DNA of 64,000 nucleotides from Bacteroidia bacterium 43-41 (GCA_001898165.1 MKTD01000011.1:186001-250000), one strand, 5' to 3'; positions 28,801-40,337 are shown, numbered from the stretch's first letter. Numbers and translations: made by a program. Notes: generated from the sequence alone by a model not told the origin.

Positions 28801-30172
28801 TGGCTTTCCCTTCGATGAGCTTAGGCTGGAAAGCCTGAATACCCAAACGGTGAAGGGTAGGGGCACGGTTCAGGAGGACGGGGTGCCCTTTCATCACGTA
28901 CTCCAGAATGTCGTAAACTACGGGTTCTTTTCGGTCAACGATCTTCTTGGCCGATTTTACCGTTTTTACAATACCCCTCTCAATGAGTTTGCGGATGATG
29001 AACGGTTTATAAAGTTCGGCGGCCATATCTTTTGGAATGCCGCATTCGTGCATTTTAAGCTCGGGGCCGACAACGATAACCGAACGGGCGGAGTAATCCA
29101 CACGCTTACCGAGCAGGTTCTGGCGGAAACGTCCCTGCTTCCCTTTCAGGCTGTCGGAAAGAGATTTCAACGGACGGTTCGAGTCGGTTTTAATAGCGCT
29201 CGATTTGCGTGAGTTGTCGAACAATGAGTCAACAGCTTCCTGCAACATGCGTTTTTCGTTGCGCAGAATCACGTCGGGAGCTTTAATATCTATCAGCCTT
29301 TTCAGGCGGTTGTTGCGGATAATTACCCTGCGATACAGGTCGTTGAGGTCTGACGTGGCGAAACGTCCGCCGTCTAACGGAACCAGCGGGCGCAAATCGG
29401 GCGGGATTACGGGGATCACTTTCATGATCATCCAGTCCGGTTTATTCACGCTTTTGGATCCCCTGAACGCTTCCACCACCTGAAGTTGTTTCAAGGCCTC
29501 GTTCTTGCGTTGCTGGGAAGTGTCGGTGCTTGCGCGGTGACGCAGTTGATTGGCCAGTTTATCCAGATTGATGCGTTCCAGCATATCCAGGATAGCTTCG
29601 GCTCCCATCTTGGCAATGAATTTGTTGGGATCGGTATCTTCCAGCAGGTGATTATCCTTTGGAAGGGTATCCAGCAAACCAAGATATTCTTCTTCACTCA
29701 GTAGATCTTTTTCAGCTACTTTGTCTTCGAGCACACCCGGCTGTATGACCACATATCTTTCGTAATAGATGATGGAATCCAGCTTTTTGGTAGGGATACC
29801 CAACAGATAACCTATTTTATTGGGTAACGACCTGAAATACCAGATGTGCGCCACAGGAACCACTAAGTGGATATGCCCGGTGCGCTCACGGCGTACTTTC
29901 TTTTCCGTAACTTCCACACCGCAACGGTCGCAGACAATACCCTTGTAACGAATCCTTTTATATTTGCCGCAATGGCATTCGTAATCTTTTACGGGGCCGA
30001 AAATGCGTTCGCAAAATAAACCGTCGCGTTCCGGTTTGTAGGTGCGGTAGTTAATGGTTTCAGGTTTTAACACTTCGCCGAATGAACTTTCCAGTATTTG
30101 TTCGGGAGATGCCAAACTGATGGTTATTTTTGAAAAGTTACTCTTTATTTTATTTTCTTTTCTAAATGCCAT
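25889..30172 (-). CDS. rpoC: DNA-directed RNA polymerase subunit beta'
   Basis: Catalytic subunit of RNA polymerase, 1427 residues. N-terminal zinc ribbon CHCG...CDRC near 66-84, the Mg-binding loop NADFDGDQM near 468-476, bridge helix and trigger loop regions, and the second zinc site in [13 protein letters not shown]. Last gene of the ribosomal/RNA polymerase operon, 50 bp after rpoB. Confidence 0.99.
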   Translation of the reverse strand: MAFRKENKIKSNFSKITISLASPEQILESSFGEVLKPETINYRTYKPERDGLFCERIFGPVKDYECHCGKYKRIRYKGIVCDRCGVEVTEKKVRRERTGHIHLVVPVAHIWYFRSLPNKIGYLLGIPTKKLDSIIYYERYVVIQPGVLEDKVAEKDLLSEEEYLGLLDTLPKDNHLLEDTDPNKFIAKMGAEAILDMLERINLDKLANQLRHRASTDTSQQRKNEALKQLQVVEAFRGSKSVNKPDWMIMKVIPVIPPDLRPLVPLDGGRFATSDLNDLYRRVIIRNNRLKRLIDIKAPDVILRNEKRMLQEAVDSLFDNSRKSSAIKTDSNRPLKSLSDSLKGKQGRFRQNLLGKRVDYSARSVIVVGPELKMHECGIPKDMAAELYKPFIIRKLIERGIVKTVKSAKKIVDRKEPVVYDILEYVMKGHPVLLNRAPTLHRLGIQAFQPKLIEGKAIQLHPLACTAFNADFDGDQMAVHLPLGNEAILEAQILMLASHNILNPANGAPITVPSQDMVLGLYYITKIRPEARGEGMTFYGEEEAIIAYNEGKVDIHALVNVLVDDIDENGDPIRKMHQTSIGRVITNEYIPKEVGYINELLSKKSLREIIGKVIKTCGVARTAQYLDDIKDLGYKMAFKGGLSFNLEDVIIPKEKEDLIQQGYEEVEQIIENYNMGFITYNERYNQIIDTWTHINSKLSNILMKQLAEDDKGFNSVYMMLDSGARGSREQIRQLSGMRGLMAKPQKSGAEGAQIIENPILSNFKEGLSVLEYFISTHGARKGLADTALKTADAGYLTRRLVDVSQDVIINEVDCGTLRGLAATAIKNNDEVIASLYERILGRVSVHDVPHPTTGEILVSAGEEITEEIAEKIDKSPIERVEIRSVLTCESRHGVCAKCYGRNLASGQMVQKGEAVGVIAAQSIGEPGTQLTLRTFHVGGIASNIAAESRIITKYDGILEFDELRYVETRDAEGKAYKVVVSRLVEMRIIDPNTRIILLSHNIPYGSKLYFNDNDKVKKGDLICEWDPFNAVIISEATGKIKFENFIEGITYKVESDEQTGLKEKVIIESRDKTKAPSAHIVNEDDDVLRTYSLPLGAHIVKNEDDEIKVGDVLVKIPRAIGKSGDITGGLPRVTELFEARNPSNPAVVSEIDGEVSFGKIKRGNQEISITSKTGEIKKYLVPLSKQILVQENDFVRAGMPLSDGAITPADILAIMGPTAVQEYIVNEVQDVYRLQGVKINDKHFEVIVRQMMRKVEVVEPGDTRFLEQQLVDKHEMMEENDRIWGKKVIIDAGDSQIFEPGQIVTVRKLRDENSSLKRRDLKLVESRDAIPATANQVLQGITRAALQTTSFMSAASFQETTKVLNDAAINGKVDTLEGLKENVICGHLIPAGTGLREYDKIIVGSKEDFDKMNAGRRSPLYQEVEEA

Positions 30173-30222
30173 ATTGTTGTTTTATAAAGAGTTATTGTTT
30201 TAATAATGTGCCAATGATTTAA

Positions 30223-33200
30223 TTAGTCGAGTTCTACACTCAACCCCAGACCTTTAAGCTCGTGAAGCAGTACGTTCAGCGATTCGGGAATGCCGGGTTG
30301 CGGCATCGGTTCACCTTTCACGATGGCTTCGTAAGCTTTTGAACGTCCGACAACGTCGTCGGATTTAACGGTCAGGATTTCCTGCAGGATGTGCGACGCG
30401 CCGAAGGCTTCGAGCGCCCAAACCTCCATCTCTCCAAAACGCTGTCCTCCAAACTGTGCTTTACCGCCGAGAGGCTGCTGCGTAATGAGCGAGTACGGAC
30501 CGATGGAGCGGGCATGCATCTTGTCTTCCACCATATGTCCGAGTTTCAACATATAGATGATGCCCACGGTGGCCGGTTGATCAAAACGATCGCCTGTTCC
30601 GCCATCGTACAGGTATGTTTTCCCGTAACGGGGAACACCGGCCTTGTCTGTCCATTCATTGAGATCGTCTAATGACGCGCCGTCGAAAATGGGTGTCGCA
30701 AATTTCACGTTCAGGTTTTTCCCTGCCCAACCTAGAACGGTTTCAAAGATCTGCCCCAGGTTCATACGCGACGGTACGCCCAGCGGGTTGAGAACAATGT
30801 CAACCGGAGTTCCGTCGGCAAGGAAAGGCATATCTTCAGGACGGACGATTTTTGATACGATACCTTTGTTACCGTGGCGCCCGGCCATTTTATCACCCAC
30901 CTGGATTTTGCGTTTCTTAGCTACATAAACTTTGGCAATCTGCATGATTCCCGAAGGAAGCTCGTCGCCGATAGTCAGGTCGAAACGTTTACGTTTCAGC
31001 TCTGCATCCAGCTCCTTGTGTTTGCGTAAATAGTTGATCACCGTTGTGCGGATCAATTGGTTCTTGTGAGCGTCGGCTGTCCATTTGCTCAGTTGAACCG
31101 ATTGGTAATCAATGTCTGAAAGGACCTTCAACGTAAATTTCGCCCCTTTGGGAACGATATCCATATTGGTGTAATCCTTCACTCCGGCAGATGTTTTACC
31201 TTCGGTGATATGTAAGAGTTTATCGATAAGCAACTTTCGCAGGTCTTCCATCTTATTTTCATACTCTTCGTCGAGTTTGGGAAGAAGCGCCTTGTTCGAC
31301 AATTTGCTTTTGCCCTTCTTGGCAGCTTTTGAGAACAGGTTTGTATTGATAACCACGCCCTTGAGTGACGGTGAAGCTTTCAACGAAGCATCCTTCACGT
31401 CGCCTGCTTTGTCGCCAAAGATGGCGCGAAGCAGCTTCTCTTCGGGTGAAGGGTCGGATTCGCCTTTTGGCGTAATCTTTCCGATCAGGATATCACCCGG
31501 TTTAACGCGGGCGCCCACGCGGATAATTCCGTGTTCATCCAGATCTTTGGTGGCCTCTTCACTTACGTTGGGAATGTCGGAGGTAAGCTCTTCCAACCCG
31601 CGTTTAGTCTCACGCACTTCGAGGGAGAACTCTTCCACGTGAACCGAGGTGAATATATCTTCACTTACCAGCCTTTCGTTCAAGACGATAGCATCCTCAA
31701 AGTTGTAACCTTTCCAAGGCATGAACGCCACTTTAAGGTTACGGCCCAGCGCGAGCTCGCCGTTTTCGGTGGCAAAACCTTCGGTCAGGATATCGCCTTT
31801 GGAGACCTTTTGCCCTAATTTACAGATCGGGCGCAAGTCGATGGTTGTATTTTGATTGGTCTTGCGGAATTTAGGAATTTCGTAGGTTTTGACGGAATCT
31901 TCAAAACTGGTAAATTCTTCTTCCTCTGTCCTGTCGTATTTTACCTTGATTGTGGTTGCGTCCGCGTAAATAATTTCACCGTTCCCTTCAGCCATCAATT
32001 GCGTGCGGGAATCTTTAACCAGCCGGCCTTCAATACCGGTGGCTACGATGGGGGCTTCACTTTTAATGAGCGGAACCGCCTGGCGCATCATGTTCGAACC
32101 CATAAGGGCGCGGTTAGCGTCATCGTGCTCGAGGAACGGGATAAGCGCCGCGGCAATAGAAGCGATTTGCATGGGCGAAACGTCCATCAGGTCCACCTCA
32201 TCGGGTGTTGCAAGCGGATAATCCGCTTCCAATCTCGATTTTACGCGCGGCAAAATAAACCCGCCCTTTTCGTCCAGTGGAGCGTTTCCTTGTGCAACCA
32301 CTTTATCTTCTTCTTCTTCTGCAGAAAGATAGACCACTTCGTCGTTCCGGGTGTTTACCACGCCGTCTTCAACTTTGCGGTAAGGCGTTTCGATAAAGCC
32401 CAGATCGTTGATCTTGGCATAAACGCAGAGCGAAGAGATAAGGCCGATATTAGGCCCTTCGGGTGTCTCAATCGGACAGAGGCGCCCATAATGCGTGTAG
32501 TGAACGTCGCGCACCTCGAAACCGGCGCGTTCGCGCGAAAGGCCTCCGGGACCCAGTGCCGAAAGGCGGCGCTTATTGGTGATCTCAGCCAACGGATTAG
32601 TCTGGTCCATGAACTGCGACAGCGCATGGGTGCCGAAGAAAGTATTGATAACGGAAGAGATGGTCTTCGCGTTGATCAGGTCGATCGGGGTGAAGACTTC
32701 GTTGTCGCGCACGTTCATTCTTTCACGGATGATGCGCGCCATGCGGTTCAAGCCAACTCCGAACTGAGAATATAGTTGTTCCCCAACGGTGCGGACACGC
32801 CTGTTGCTTAAATGGTCGATATCATCAACCACAGCTTTGGAGTTCACCAGTTCGATGAGGTATTTAATGATCTCGATGATGTCTTCTTTCGTTAACACAC
32901 GAATGTTTTCATCTATATCGAGACCCAGCTTTTTGTTCATCCTGTAACGCCCTACGTCGCCCAAATCGTATCTCTTCTCTGAGAAGAAGAGGTTGTTGAT
33001 CACTTCGCGCGCGCTGGCATCGTCTGCCGGTTCTGCACTGCGGAGCTGGCGGTAAATGTGCCGGATGGCATCAATTTCCGTGTTACTGGGGTCCTTCTGT
33101 AGCGTATTGTATATGATGGAGTAATCAGAAGAGTTGGGGGTCTCTTTGTGAATAAGGATGGAAGGAATATCAGATTCTATAATTTCATCGATATGCTCTT

Positions 33201-34035
33201 GATCCAGAATGGTCTCCCTCTCAATGATTACTTCGTTTCTTTCTATGGAAGTTACTTCGCCGGTGTCTTCGTCCACGAAGTCTTCCATCCACGATTTCAA
33301 CACGCGAGCTGCCAGTTTTCTTCCTACAACCTTTTTCAGGTTGGCTTTGCTTACTTTCACCTCTTCGGCAAGGTCGAATATTTCCAGGATATCCTTATCG
33401 CTTTCGAAGCCGATGGAGCGAAGCAAGGTGGTTACGGGCAATTTCTTTTTACGGTCGATGTATGCGTACATCACATTGTTGATGTCTGTGGCAAATTCAA
33501 TCCATGAACCTTTGAACGGTATGATCCGGGCAGAGTAGAGGAGCGTGCCGTTGGCATGTACGCTTTGACCGAAGAACACGCCGGGTGAACGGTGCAATTG
33601 CGATACGATAACGCGCTCTGCCCCGTTGATGATAAAAGTACCTTTATCGGTCATGTACGGAATGGTGCCCAGATAAACATCCTGAATGACGGGCGCAAAA
33701 TCTTCGTGATCGGGATCGGTGCAATACAGATAAAGCTTAGCCTTTAGCGGAACACTGTAGGTAAGTCCTCTCTCTATGCACTCTTCAATAGTGTAGCGTG
33801 GCGGATCGACAAAGTAATCTAAAAATTCAAGGACGAAGTTGTTACGGGTATCCGCAATAGGGAAATTTTCCGTGAAAACCTTATACAATCCTTCATTTTT
33901 TCTGCTTTCGGGGGGGGCGTCAAGTTGTAAAAAATCCTGAAACGATTTGAGTTGAATTTCCAGAAAATCCGGAAAATCGAGTGGGTTTTTTATAGACGCA
34001 AAATTTATTCTTTGGTTGGTGTTATTTGAAGACAT
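30223..34035 (-). CDS. rpoB: DNA-directed RNA polymerase subunit beta
   Basis: Core subunit, 1270 residues. The rifampicin region is intact ([34 protein letters not shown]-like [13 protein letters not shown]), as are [11 protein letters not shown]-like [13 protein letters not shown] and the C-terminal [13 protein letters not shown]. Preceded by a hairpin at 34075-34107 that could lower its expression relative to rplL. Confidence 0.99.
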   Translation of the reverse strand: MSSNNTNQRINFASIKNPLDFPDFLEIQLKSFQDFLQLDAPPESRKNEGLYKVFTENFPIADTRNNFVLEFLDYFVDPPRYTIEECIERGLTYSVPLKAKLYLYCTDPDHEDFAPVIQDVYLGTIPYMTDKGTFIINGAERVIVSQLHRSPGVFFGQSVHANGTLLYSARIIPFKGSWIEFATDINNVMYAYIDRKKKLPVTTLLRSIGFESDKDILEIFDLAEEVKVSKANLKKVVGRKLAARVLKSWMEDFVDEDTGEVTSIERNEVIIERETILDQEHIDEIIESDIPSILIHKETPNSSDYSIIYNTLQKDPSNTEIDAIRHIYRQLRSAEPADDASAREVINNLFFSEKRYDLGDVGRYRMNKKLGLDIDENIRVLTKEDIIEIIKYLIELVNSKAVVDDIDHLSNRRVRTVGEQLYSQFGVGLNRMARIIRERMNVRDNEVFTPIDLINAKTISSVINTFFGTHALSQFMDQTNPLAEITNKRRLSALGPGGLSRERAGFEVRDVHYTHYGRLCPIETPEGPNIGLISSLCVYAKINDLGFIETPYRKVEDGVVNTRNDEVVYLSAEEEEDKVVAQGNAPLDEKGGFILPRVKSRLEADYPLATPDEVDLMDVSPMQIASIAAALIPFLEHDDANRALMGSNMMRQAVPLIKSEAPIVATGIEGRLVKDSRTQLMAEGNGEIIYADATTIKVKYDRTEEEEFTSFEDSVKTYEIPKFRKTNQNTTIDLRPICKLGQKVSKGDILTEGFATENGELALGRNLKVAFMPWKGYNFEDAIVLNERLVSEDIFTSVHVEEFSLEVRETKRGLEELTSDIPNVSEEATKDLDEHGIIRVGARVKPGDILIGKITPKGESDPSPEEKLLRAIFGDKAGDVKDASLKASPSLKGVVINTNLFSKAAKKGKSKLSNKALLPKLDEEYENKMEDLRKLLIDKLLHITEGKTSAGVKDYTNMDIVPKGAKFTLKVLSDIDYQSVQLSKWTADAHKNQLIRTTVINYLRKHKELDAELKRKRFDLTIGDELPSGIMQIAKVYVAKKRKIQVGDKMAGRHGNKGIVSKIVRPEDMPFLADGTPVDIVLNPLGVPSRMNLGQIFETVLGWAGKNLNVKFATPIFDGASLDDLNEWTDKAGVPRYGKTYLYDGGTGDRFDQPATVGIIYMLKLGHMVEDKMHARSIGPYSLITQQPLGGKAQFGGQRFGEMEVWALEAFGASHILQEILTVKSDDVVGRSKAYEAIVKGEPMPQPGIPESLNVLLHELKGLGLSVELD

Positions 34036-34074
34036 GAGTGTGAGTTTTTGAACCTAATATGTATTGACACAAAA

Positions 34075-34107
34075 GGTTAAGAATCTTCCGGTCGAAGATT
34101 CCTAACC
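34075..34107 (-). terminator. Hairpin between rplL and rpoB, probable attenuator or processing site
   Basis: Arms of 14 bp with one mismatch around a 5-nt loop (GGTTAGGAATCTTC / GAAGATTCTTAACC on the minus strand), followed by only four T. A weak terminator here would give more L7/L12 than RNA polymerase, as known at the same place in E. coli; an RNase III-type processing site is the alternative. Confidence 0.65.
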
Positions 34108-34132
34108 AAATTAACCTGTTTAAAGGCAAATC

Positions 34133-34513
34133 TTATTTAAGTTCAACTTCTGCTCCTGCCTCTTCAAGTTGTTTTTTCAAAGCGTCAGCTTCGTCTTTTG
34201 TTACACCTTTTTTGATTTCGCTGGGAGCACCGTCAACTAAATCCTTAGATTCCTTGAGCCCAAGTCCGGTAAGTTCTTTAACTGCTTTAACAACAGCCAG
34301 CTTAGCCTGTCCTGCGCTTTTAAGAACAACATCGAAAGATGTTTTTTCTTCCACTGCAGCAGCAGCTTCGCCGGCAGCAGGACCGGCAGCAACAGCAACA
34401 GCTGCAGCAGCGGGTTCAATACCGTACTCTGTTTTTAATATTTCAGCAAGTTCGTTAACTTCTTTTACTGTTAAGTTAACTAATTGTTCAGCAAATGCTT
34501 TTAAGTCTGCCAT
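34133..34513 (-). CDS. rplL: Ribosomal protein L7/L12
   Basis: Stalk protein that recruits translation GTPases, 126 residues. N-terminal dimerisation part ([17 protein letters not shown]), an Ala-rich hinge about 35-55, and the C-terminal domain with [19 protein letters not shown]. Follows rplJ by 47 bp. Confidence 0.99.
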   Translation of the reverse strand: MADLKAFAEQLVNLTVKEVNELAEILKTEYGIEPAAAAVAVAAGPAAGEAAAAVEEKTSFDVVLKSAGQAKLAVVKAVKELTGLGLKESKDLVDGAPSEIKKGVTKDEADALKKQLEEAGAEVELK

Positions 34514-34560
34514 TTTTGTATTTATTAAATTGATTACTAATTCTGTTTGTTGTATGAAAA

Positions 34561-35085
34561 TTAATTTTGCTTTTCCGATAACGTTTTCAAAACTCCATGG
34601 AGAATTGTACCGCCGGATTGGAGAGCCGAAATAACATTCTTTGCAGGTGATTGCAAAAGGGTAATGACTTCTCCGATAAGTTCTGTTTTGCTCTTGATAC
34701 TTACAAGGTCTTTCAGCGTATTGGCCCCGATAAAGAAGCTTTCCTGAACATAAGCGCCTTTAAGTGCAGGCACCTTTTCCTTGTTTTTGTTGTATTTCTC
34801 AATGAGCTTAGCAGGAGCATTGGCGTCGTTGGAGAACATAACAGCCGTATTCCCTTTCAATATAGGATACAGTTCTTCATAATTCCCGCCTGTTTTTTCC
34901 AATGCTTTACGCAATAAGGTATTCTTCACCACCAGCAGCTTGATGTCCTGTTTGGAACACTCTCTTCTCAAGTTGCTTGTCTTTGCCGCGTTGAGCGTGG
35001 CAATATCAGCCAGGTAGAAGTTCTCGTATTCCTGCAGGTTAGCTGCGATCTTGTCTATAATAATGCTTTTATCTTCCTTTTTCAT
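34561..35085 (-). CDS. rplJ: Ribosomal protein L10
   Basis: Anchors the L7/L12 dimers to the 50S subunit; 174 residues. Typical blocks are [21 protein letters not shown] and [14 protein letters not shown]. Starts 13 bp after the rplA stop. Confidence 0.98.
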   Translation of the reverse strand: MKKEDKSIIIDKIAANLQEYENFYLADIATLNAAKTSNLRRECSKQDIKLLVVKNTLLRKALEKTGGNYEELYPILKGNTAVMFSNDANAPAKLIEKYNKNKEKVPALKGAYVQESFFIGANTLKDLVSIKSKTELIGEVITLLQSPAKNVISALQSGGTILHGVLKTLSEKQN

Positions 35086-35098
35086 GCGATTACAACTT

Positions 35099-35800
35099 TT
35101 ATTTCTGTTCTTCTAACGATTTGGTGTCCAGTTTTAAACCCGGGCTCATCGTGCTCGAAAGATAAATACTCTTAATATAGGTACCTTTTGCCGCCGTCGG
35201 TTTCAATTTGATCAACGTTTGAATAAATTCTCTTGCGTTTTCAACAATTTTTTCGGGCTCAAAAGATACTTTTCCAATAGAGGCGTGAATGATACCTGCT
35301 TTATCTACTTTAAAGTCGATTTTTCCCTGCTTTACTTCCTGAACAGCTTTAGCCACATCGGGAGTAACGGTCCCGCTCTTGGGGTTCGGCATCAGTCCGC
35401 GTGGCCCTAAAATACGGCCAAGGGCACCGATCTTACCCATGATCTGGGGCTGTGTGATGATCACATCCACATCAGTCCAACCTCCTTTAATTTTCTCGAT
35501 ATATTCATCAAGTCCCACATGGTCTGCTCCTGCTTCTTTAGCAGCAGCTTCCATTTCAGGGGAACACAATACAAGAACTCTTACTTGTTTTCCGGTTCCA
35601 TGTGGCAGAGACACAACGCCTCTTACCATCTGGTTAGCTTTTCGCGGATCTACGCCAAGGCGTACATCTATATCTATGGAAGCGTCGAATTTTGTGGTGG
35701 TAATTTCTTTTACCAGTTTCGCCGCTTCTTTCAGCGTGTAGGTCTTCCCCGCTTCAATCTTGCTCAAAGCCAACTTTTGATTTTTTGTAAGTTTACCCAT
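35099..35800 (-). CDS. rplA: Ribosomal protein L1
   Basis: L1 stalk protein and probable translational repressor of its own operon; 233 residues, with [13 protein letters not shown] and [18 protein letters not shown]. 20 bp downstream of rplK. Confidence 0.99.
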   Translation of the reverse strand: MGKLTKNQKLALSKIEAGKTYTLKEAAKLVKEITTTKFDASIDIDVRLGVDPRKANQMVRGVVSLPHGTGKQVRVLVLCSPEMEAAAKEAGADHVGLDEYIEKIKGGWTDVDVIITQPQIMGKIGALGRILGPRGLMPNPKSGTVTPDVAKAVQEVKQGKIDFKVDKAGIIHASIGKVSFEPEKIVENAREFIQTLIKLKPTAAKGTYIKSIYLSSTMSPGLKLDTKSLEEQK

Positions 35801-35820
35801 CTCTTAATTGAAGTTTATAA

Positions 35821-36264
35821 TTAATTATTTGCGGGAAAGTCCCCCTTTACTGAGATACCCATGCTCCGAGCCGTTCCGGCAACCATCTTCATTGCAGATT
35901 CAACGGTGAAGCAGTTTAAGTCGGCCATCTTCTCTTCGGCAATAGTCTTCACCTGTTCCCAGGTGATTTCCGCAACTTTTTTACGGTTGGGTTCTGCCGA
36001 GCCGCTTTTTTGTTTGCTGGCTTCTAACAATTGAATAGCAACGGGTGGTGTCTTAACAATAAAATCAAAAGACTTGTCGGTATAGTAGGTGATTACCACA
36101 GGCAACACCTTCCCGCCTTTGTCTTGAGTTCTGGCATTGAATTGCTTGCAAAACTCCATGATGTTGATCCCCTTGGAACCCAATGCGGGTCCTACGGGTG
36201 GAGAGGGGTTCGCAGCTCCTCCTTTGATTTGTAATTTTAGTTGTCCGGCAACTTCTTTAGCCAT
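35821..36264 (-). CDS. rplK: Ribosomal protein L11
   Basis: GTPase-centre protein, 147 residues. Contains LKIKGG-type opening [19 protein letters not shown] and the rRNA-binding C-terminal domain [15 protein letters not shown]. First ribosomal gene after nusG. Confidence 0.99.
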   Translation of the reverse strand: MAKEVAGQLKLQIKGGAANPSPPVGPALGSKGINIMEFCKQFNARTQDKGGKVLPVVITYYTDKSFDFIVKTPPVAIQLLEASKQKSGSAEPNRKKVAEITWEQVKTIAEEKMADLNCFTVESAMKMVAGTARSMGISVKGDFPANN

Positions 36265-36337
36265 TTTCTTGATTTTAATAATTACTGTTTTCGAAACACT
36301 TGAAGAATTTACAGAATCTGCGTAACCAAATTTCTGA

Positions 36338-36880
36338 TTATTCTTTCTCTACTTGCATATATCCCAACTCGAGAAGTTGGGCACGTCCGAAGATTTTAAC
36401 CATCACTTTGAGCTTCTTCCGCTCATCGTTAACTTCTTCAACCACGCCGGAGAAACTGCTGAAAGGACCACTGGTCACTTTCACGTTTTCGCCCACGTAG
36501 TATTTAACATCCAACTCATCGCCGGCTTCTTCCAGTTCATCCATTGTTCCCAGAATGCGTTTTACTTCAATTTCGCTCAACGGTTGCGGGTTGGTGGTGT
36601 TGGGAAGAAATCCTGCGACATAATTGATGTTCTTAAGCTGATGAATGACCTCACCCACCAGTTCAGCCTCAATAAGTACGTATCCGGGAAGATAAGCGCG
36701 TTCTTTCATCACTTTCTTTCCGTTGCGTACGGTATAAGTCTTTTCTGTTGGGATGAGAACCTGTGAAACGTACTTTCCTAAATCGGTTTTTTTAATCTCT
36801 GACTCAAGATATTCTTTGACTTTATTCTCTTTTCCACTAACGGAACGTAAAACGTACCATTTTTTTTCGCTTTCAGCCAT
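36338..36880 (-). CDS. nusG: Transcription termination/antitermination factor NusG
   Basis: Binds RNA polymerase and couples it to ribosome or Rho. 180 residues: NGN domain with [21 protein letters not shown] and [10 protein letters not shown], and a KOW domain with [17 protein letters not shown]. Lies 19 bp after secE. Confidence 0.99.
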   Translation of the reverse strand: MAESEKKWYVLRSVSGKENKVKEYLESEIKKTDLGKYVSQVLIPTEKTYTVRNGKKVMKERAYLPGYVLIEAELVGEVIHQLKNINYVAGFLPNTTNPQPLSEIEVKRILGTMDELEEAGDELDVKYYVGENVKVTSGPFSSFSGVVEEVNDERKKLKVMVKIFGRAQLLELGYMQVEKE

Positions 36881-36899
36881 TTTCTCTTAATTCAGAATT

Positions 36900-37091
36900 T
36901 TATAAAATACCGTAAAGAAACTTTACTATCCACTCAAAGGCAGAATCTATGCCAAATACAATTATAGCGATGATTATGGAAGCTATCATCACAATGGTTG
37001 TACTTCCGGCTAATTCTTTGCTGGATGGCCAGGATACTTTATGAACAAGTTCATTATAAGCATCTTTAATATATGCAACTATTTTTTTCAT
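36900..37091 (-). CDS. secE: Preprotein translocase subunit SecE
   Basis: 63 residues with one C-terminal membrane helix (TTIVMIASIIIAIIVFGID) preceded by the conserved VHKVSWPSSKEL. Part of the SecYEG channel. It follows the tRNA-Trp gene as in most bacteria. Confidence 0.98.
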   Translation of the reverse strand: MKKIVAYIKDAYNELVHKVSWPSSKELAGSTTIVMIASIIIAIIVFGIDSAFEWIVKFLYGIL

Positions 37092-37111
37092 TGATTATTT
37101 GGATCGTTTCG

Positions 37112-37184
37112 CACGGGTCGAGAGACTCGAACTCCCGACACCTGGTTTTGGAGACCAGTGCTCTACCAACTGAGCTAGACCCGT
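37112..37184 (-). tRNA. tRNA-Trp (CCA)
   Basis: Cloverleaf with a 7-bp acceptor stem (ACGGGTC / GACCCGT), D arm TAGCTCAGTTGGTAGAGC, anticodon CCA in loop TCTCCAAAA, and T arm GGGAGTTCGAGTCTC. Sits between tuf and secE. Confidence 0.96.
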
Positions 37185-37189
37185 AAAGG

Positions 37190-37236
37190 CCCTCCTCAAT
37201 CCTCCGTGAAGGGAGGAGATTGGAGGATAATATTTT
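37190..37236. repeat. Imperfect inverted repeat between tuf and tRNA-Trp
   Basis: CCTCCTCAATCCTCC and GGGAGGAGATTGGAGG face each other around a short loop. It resembles small intergenic palindromes and may simply fold in the tuf-tRNA transcript. Function unknown. Confidence 0.4.
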
Positions 37237-37245
37237 ATAGATAAA

Positions 37246-37272
37246 CCCAAGTCCCCTTTCGGGGACTTAGGG
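37246..37272 (-). terminator. Hairpin after tuf
   Basis: Arms AAGTCCCC and GGGGACTT around a 4-nt loop, 7-10 bp past the tuf stop. The T run is short, so some readthrough into tRNA-Trp-secE-nusG is likely; I see no separate consensus promoter in between. Confidence 0.65.
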
Positions 37273-37278
37273 ATTGTT

Positions 37279-38466
37279 TTAGTCAATCAACTCAGTGATC
37301 TGGCCTGCACCGACTGTGCGCCCGCCTTCGCGGATAGCGAAACGAAGACCCACGTTGCATGCTACAGGATAGATAAGATCTACTTCGATGGTAACGTTAT
37401 CTCCGGGCATAACCATTTCTACACCTTCGGGCAACTGAATTTCTCCGGTTACGTCCAAGGTACGGATATAGAACTGAGGACGATATTTGTTGTGGAACGG
37501 AGTGTGACGGCCGCCTTCTTCTTTCTTCAGGATATAAACCTCTGCTTTGAATTTGGAGTGAGGTTTAACTTTTCCGGGGTGAGAGATAACCATACCGCGT
37601 TTGATCTCGTCTTTGTCGATGCCGCGGAGCAACAAACCTACGTTATCGCCGGCTTCGCCCCTGTCCAGGATCTTACGGAACATTTCAACTCCGGTAACAA
37701 CTGATTTCTTGCCTTCTGCACCTAAGCCGATAATCTGAATTTCTTCGCCGGTTTTGATAACTCCGGTTTCGATACGGCCTGTGGCAACTGTTCCACGTCC
37801 GGTGATGGAGAATACGTCTTCAACCGGCATAAGGAAGGGTTTGTCTATATCGCGGGGAGGCAGAGGAATCCATGAGTCAACAGCATCCATCAGCTCCATG
37901 ATTTTTTCTTCCCATTTAGGTTCGCCGTTCAAGCCGCCAAGAGCCGATCCGCGAATCACCGGGGTGTTGTCGCCGTCAAAATTGTAGAACGAAAGCAATT
38001 CGCGCATTTCCATCTCTACCAGTTCCAACATCTCTTCGTCGTCAACCAAGTCAACCTTATTCATGAAAACAACTAATCTTGGTACGTTTACCTGACGAGC
38101 CAAAAGGATGTGCTCGCGGGTTTGCGGCATAGGCCCGTCAGTGGCGGCAACAACGATGATGGCACCGTCCATTTGAGCAGCACCGGTAACCATGTTCTTC
38201 ACATAGTCAGCGTGCCCGGGACAGTCAACGTGTGCGTAGTGACGTTTCTCTGTTTGGTATTCAACGTGTGATGTGTTGATGGTGATACCTCTTTCTTTTT
38301 CTTCCGGAGCATTGTCGATAGAATCGAATGATTTCACTTCAGAAAGGCCTTTTTTTGCTAAAACTGTGGTTATAGCTGCTGTTAAGGTAGTTTTACCGTG
38401 GTCAACGTGACCGATTGTACCGATGTTGACATGCGGCTTCGTCCGCTGAAAATGTTCTTTTGCCAT
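37279..38466 (-). CDS. tuf: Elongation factor Tu
   Basis: Delivers aminoacyl-tRNA to the ribosome. 395 residues: G1 GHVDHGKT at 19-26, [12 protein letters not shown] and the domain II/III blocks [13 protein letters not shown] and [14 protein letters not shown]. Preceded by four tRNA genes in the order seen upstream of tufB in E. coli. Confidence 0.99.
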   Translation of the reverse strand: MAKEHFQRTKPHVNIGTIGHVDHGKTTLTAAITTVLAKKGLSEVKSFDSIDNAPEEKERGITINTSHVEYQTEKRHYAHVDCPGHADYVKNMVTGAAQMDGAIIVVAATDGPMPQTREHILLARQVNVPRLVVFMNKVDLVDDEEMLELVEMEMRELLSFYNFDGDNTPVIRGSALGGLNGEPKWEEKIMELMDAVDSWIPLPPRDIDKPFLMPVEDVFSITGRGTVATGRIETGVIKTGEEIQIIGLGAEGKKSVVTGVEMFRKILDRGEAGDNVGLLLRGIDKDEIKRGMVISHPGKVKPHSKFKAEVYILKKEEGGRHTPFHNKYRPQFYIRTLDVTGEIQLPEGVEMVMPGDNVTIEVDLIYPVACNVGLRFAIREGGRTVGAGQITELID

Positions 38467-38577
38467 AAAATATACTATTAATTAGTTTAATAAAATGTTG
38501 AATTTTCTATTTTGTACGTTTTAAAGTAGCTGAGACGAGGTGCCGGAATGCGACATCTTCATCTTCTTCGTTTCATG

Positions 38578-38649
<72 letters not shown>

Positions 38650-38722
38650 AAAATGAGCCTGTATGGGACCCTCAGGCTTTGCCTGATCTATTGCCCTTGT
38701 GCTCTGATTCTTCATTTCTTAG

Positions 38723-38795
38723 AGCGGAAGACGGGACTCAAACCCGCGACCCTCAGCTTGGAAGGCTAATGCTCTATCGACTGAGCTACTTCCGC
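38723..38795 (-). tRNA. tRNA-Gly (TCC)
   Basis: Acceptor stem GCGGAAG / CTTCCGC, anticodon TCC in loop CTTCCAA, T arm GCGGGTTTGAGTCCCGT. Confidence 0.96.
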
Positions 38796-38858
38796 AAAAA
38801 AATAATTTATAATTAATAATTCTGCATTATGCATTCTTATATTATGCATTATTTTGTG

Positions 38859-38941
38859 TGGGCAGTGATGGATTCGAACCACCGAAGGCGTAAGCCAGCT
38901 GAGTTACAGTCAGCCCCATTTGGCCACTCTGGTAACTGCCC
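38859..38941 (-). tRNA. tRNA-Tyr (GTA)
   Basis: 83 nt with a long variable arm, acceptor GGGCAGT / ACTGCCC, anticodon GTA between GCTGA and TCAGC. Confidence 0.96.
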
Positions 38942-38954
38942 TTGTCTGTTTTTG

Positions 38955-39028
38955 AGCCTCTTGTCGGATTCGAACCAACGACCCCGAGATTACAAATCAC
39001 GTGCTCTGGCCAACTGAGCTAAAGAGGC
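38955..39028 (-). tRNA. tRNA-Thr (TGT)
   Basis: Acceptor GCCTCTT / AAGAGGC, anticodon TGT in loop TTTGTAA, T arm TTGGTTCGAATCCGA. First gene of the tRNA-tuf unit. Confidence 0.96.
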
Positions 39029-39045
39029 TTATTATCTTATAATTA

Positions 39046-39080
39046 ACCGTTCCTCTCCAAAAAATAAGAGAGAAACGGTC
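39046..39080 (-). other. Hairpin at the start of the tRNA-tuf transcript
   Basis: Minus-strand arms ACCGTTTCTCTC and GAGAGGAACGGT, about 10-nt loop. It begins at the predicted transcription start and ends before tRNA-Thr. It may protect the 5' end or act as a weak terminator for hpf; there is no T run. Confidence 0.45.
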
Positions 39081-39081
39081 G

Positions 39082-39112
39082 CAAAGGTAGTGATATTTTT
39101 TGGATAACCAAA
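39082..39112 (-). promoter_or_regulatory. Promoter of the tRNA-tuf operon
   Basis: TTTG at 39112-39109, exactly 19 nt, TACCTTTG at 39089-39082: a consensus Bacteroidetes promoter. Start expected near 39075, 25 bp after which the hairpin and tRNA-Thr follow. Confidence 0.75.
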
Positions 39113-39136
39113 ACTTTCAAATGATTTTTTCTCCGA

Positions 39137-39433
39137 TTATCTTTCCTTTTTTTCTTTCGTTTTCCTGATCTGTTTTTCCAATGCTTCGGCGCATAAATCG
39201 ATGGCCTCTTCAAACGTGTCGGCGATTTTGTTGGCAAAGGCTTCGCCGTTTCTTAAATTCATTTTTACGGACGCTTCCTTGTTTTTTGAGGTCTCCGGTT
39301 TGACCACTTTCAGAATCACTTCGGTTTGGATAATGTTGTCGCTGAACTTTTCGAGTTTCTTGAGCTTTTTCTCTGTAAAGGCTTTCAGTTGTTCTGTCGC
39401 TTCAAAATTGATAGACTGAATACGTAATTCCAT
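39137..39433 (-). CDS. hpf: Ribosome hibernation-promoting factor, short HPF/RaiA family
   Basis: 98 residues: MELRIQSINFEATEQLKAFTEKKLKKLEKF, EVILKVVKPETSKNKEASVKM, DTFEEAIDLCAEALEKQ. Binds the 30S A/P-site region of idle ribosomes. Follows xerC by 13 bp. Confidence 0.93.
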   Translation of the reverse strand: MELRIQSINFEATEQLKAFTEKKLKKLEKFSDNIIQTEVILKVVKPETSKNKEASVKMNLRNGEAFANKIADTFEEAIDLCAEALEKQIRKTKEKKER

Positions 39434-39446
39434 AATCTTTCCTCCT

Positions 39447-40337
39447 CTAATTTTTTGCTCTGGGATGAGCGTTATGATATACTTTTTTTAATTCTTCGAA
39501 GGTTACGTGAGTGTAAACTTCGGTAGATGCCAGGCTTGAATGGCCCAGCAGTTCTTTGACGGCATTTATTTCGGCACCGTTATTAAGCATCTCTGTGGCG
39601 AAAGAGTGCCGCAGTACGTGCGGGCTCTTTTTCGATAAGGTAGGAATGCTGTCGAGATGTTTTCGAACGATGTTGTAAATCATTTTAGGATATATGGGGT
39701 CTCCGTCTTTTTTAACAAAAAGGAAGGGCGATTTGTTTTCTACTTCCCGGTCTCTTGACTGCACATAATTTTTTAATTTCTCGAGGGTGTCATCCGATAG
39801 GGGAATGATGCGCTGTTTGTTCCTTTTTCCAGTAACACGGACTGTTTTTGCATAGTAGTCTATGTCTGAGTTTTTTAAACCGATGAGTTCCGATTTTCGC
39901 ATGCCGGTCACATAAAACAGTTCAATGATAAACTGGTCGCGTTGTCCTTCAAAATTATCGGGATACGCCTGTTCATCATCGATAATGCGGACCATCTCTT
40001 CGTGATTGACGAAAGCGGGCAGTCTTTTGGGCGTTTTGGGCCCCCTGACTTTTTCAGCAGGATTCCCTTTGACGGCTTCTATTTTATTCAGGTAGTTGAA
40101 AAAGGTTTTTACGGCGCTTAGTTTCCGGTTTACCGACCGGGGCTTAATGCCTTCTTCAACCAGATGGGCGATCCATATCCTGATGAGGTCGGCATCGATT
40201 TGCTCCGGATCGAACTCGCCGCACTCTTTCTCGATAAATTGCTGGAATTGCGTAAGGTCTGTTAAATAAGAAATCTCCGTATGAGAGGAATAATTTTTCT
40301 CATTACGGAGATATTGTATCAGCTTTTCCTTCCACAT
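39447..40337 (-). CDS. xerC: Tyrosine recombinase XerC/XerD type
   Basis: 296 residues. SAM-like core-binding domain 1-90 and catalytic domain with Arg147, Lys171, His240, Arg243, His266 and Tyr275 (HVLRHSFATEML, LLGHSSLASTEVYTHV), so all catalytic residues are present. Probably the chromosome dimer resolvase; its place between rpsU and hpf is conserved housekeeping synteny rather than a sign of a mobile element. Confidence 0.95.
   Translation of the reverse strand: MWKEKLIQYLRNEKNYSSHTEISYLTDLTQFQQFIEKECGEFDPEQIDADLIRIWIAHLVEEGIKPRSVNRKLSAVKTFFNYLNKIEAVKGNPAEKVRGPKTPKRLPAFVNHEEMVRIIDDEQAYPDNFEGQRDQFIIELFYVTGMRKSELIGLKNSDIDYYAKTVRVTGKRNKQRIIPLSDDTLEKLKNYVQSRDREVENKSPFLFVKKDGDPIYPKMIYNIVRKHLDSIPTLSKKSPHVLRHSFATEMLNNGAEINAVKELLGHSSLASTEVYTHVTFEELKKVYHNAHPRAKN

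Noticed and set aside
37095-37286. Protein-coding frame across tRNA-Trp
   Set aside because: It covers the tRNA and the tuf terminator; the cloverleaf and synteny explain the sequence.
39447-40337. Tyrosine recombinase as the sign of a mobile element or invertible promoter system
   Set aside because: It lies between rpsU and hpf in a housekeeping operon, has all catalytic residues of a Xer protein, and no inverted repeats or att-like duplications are close to it.
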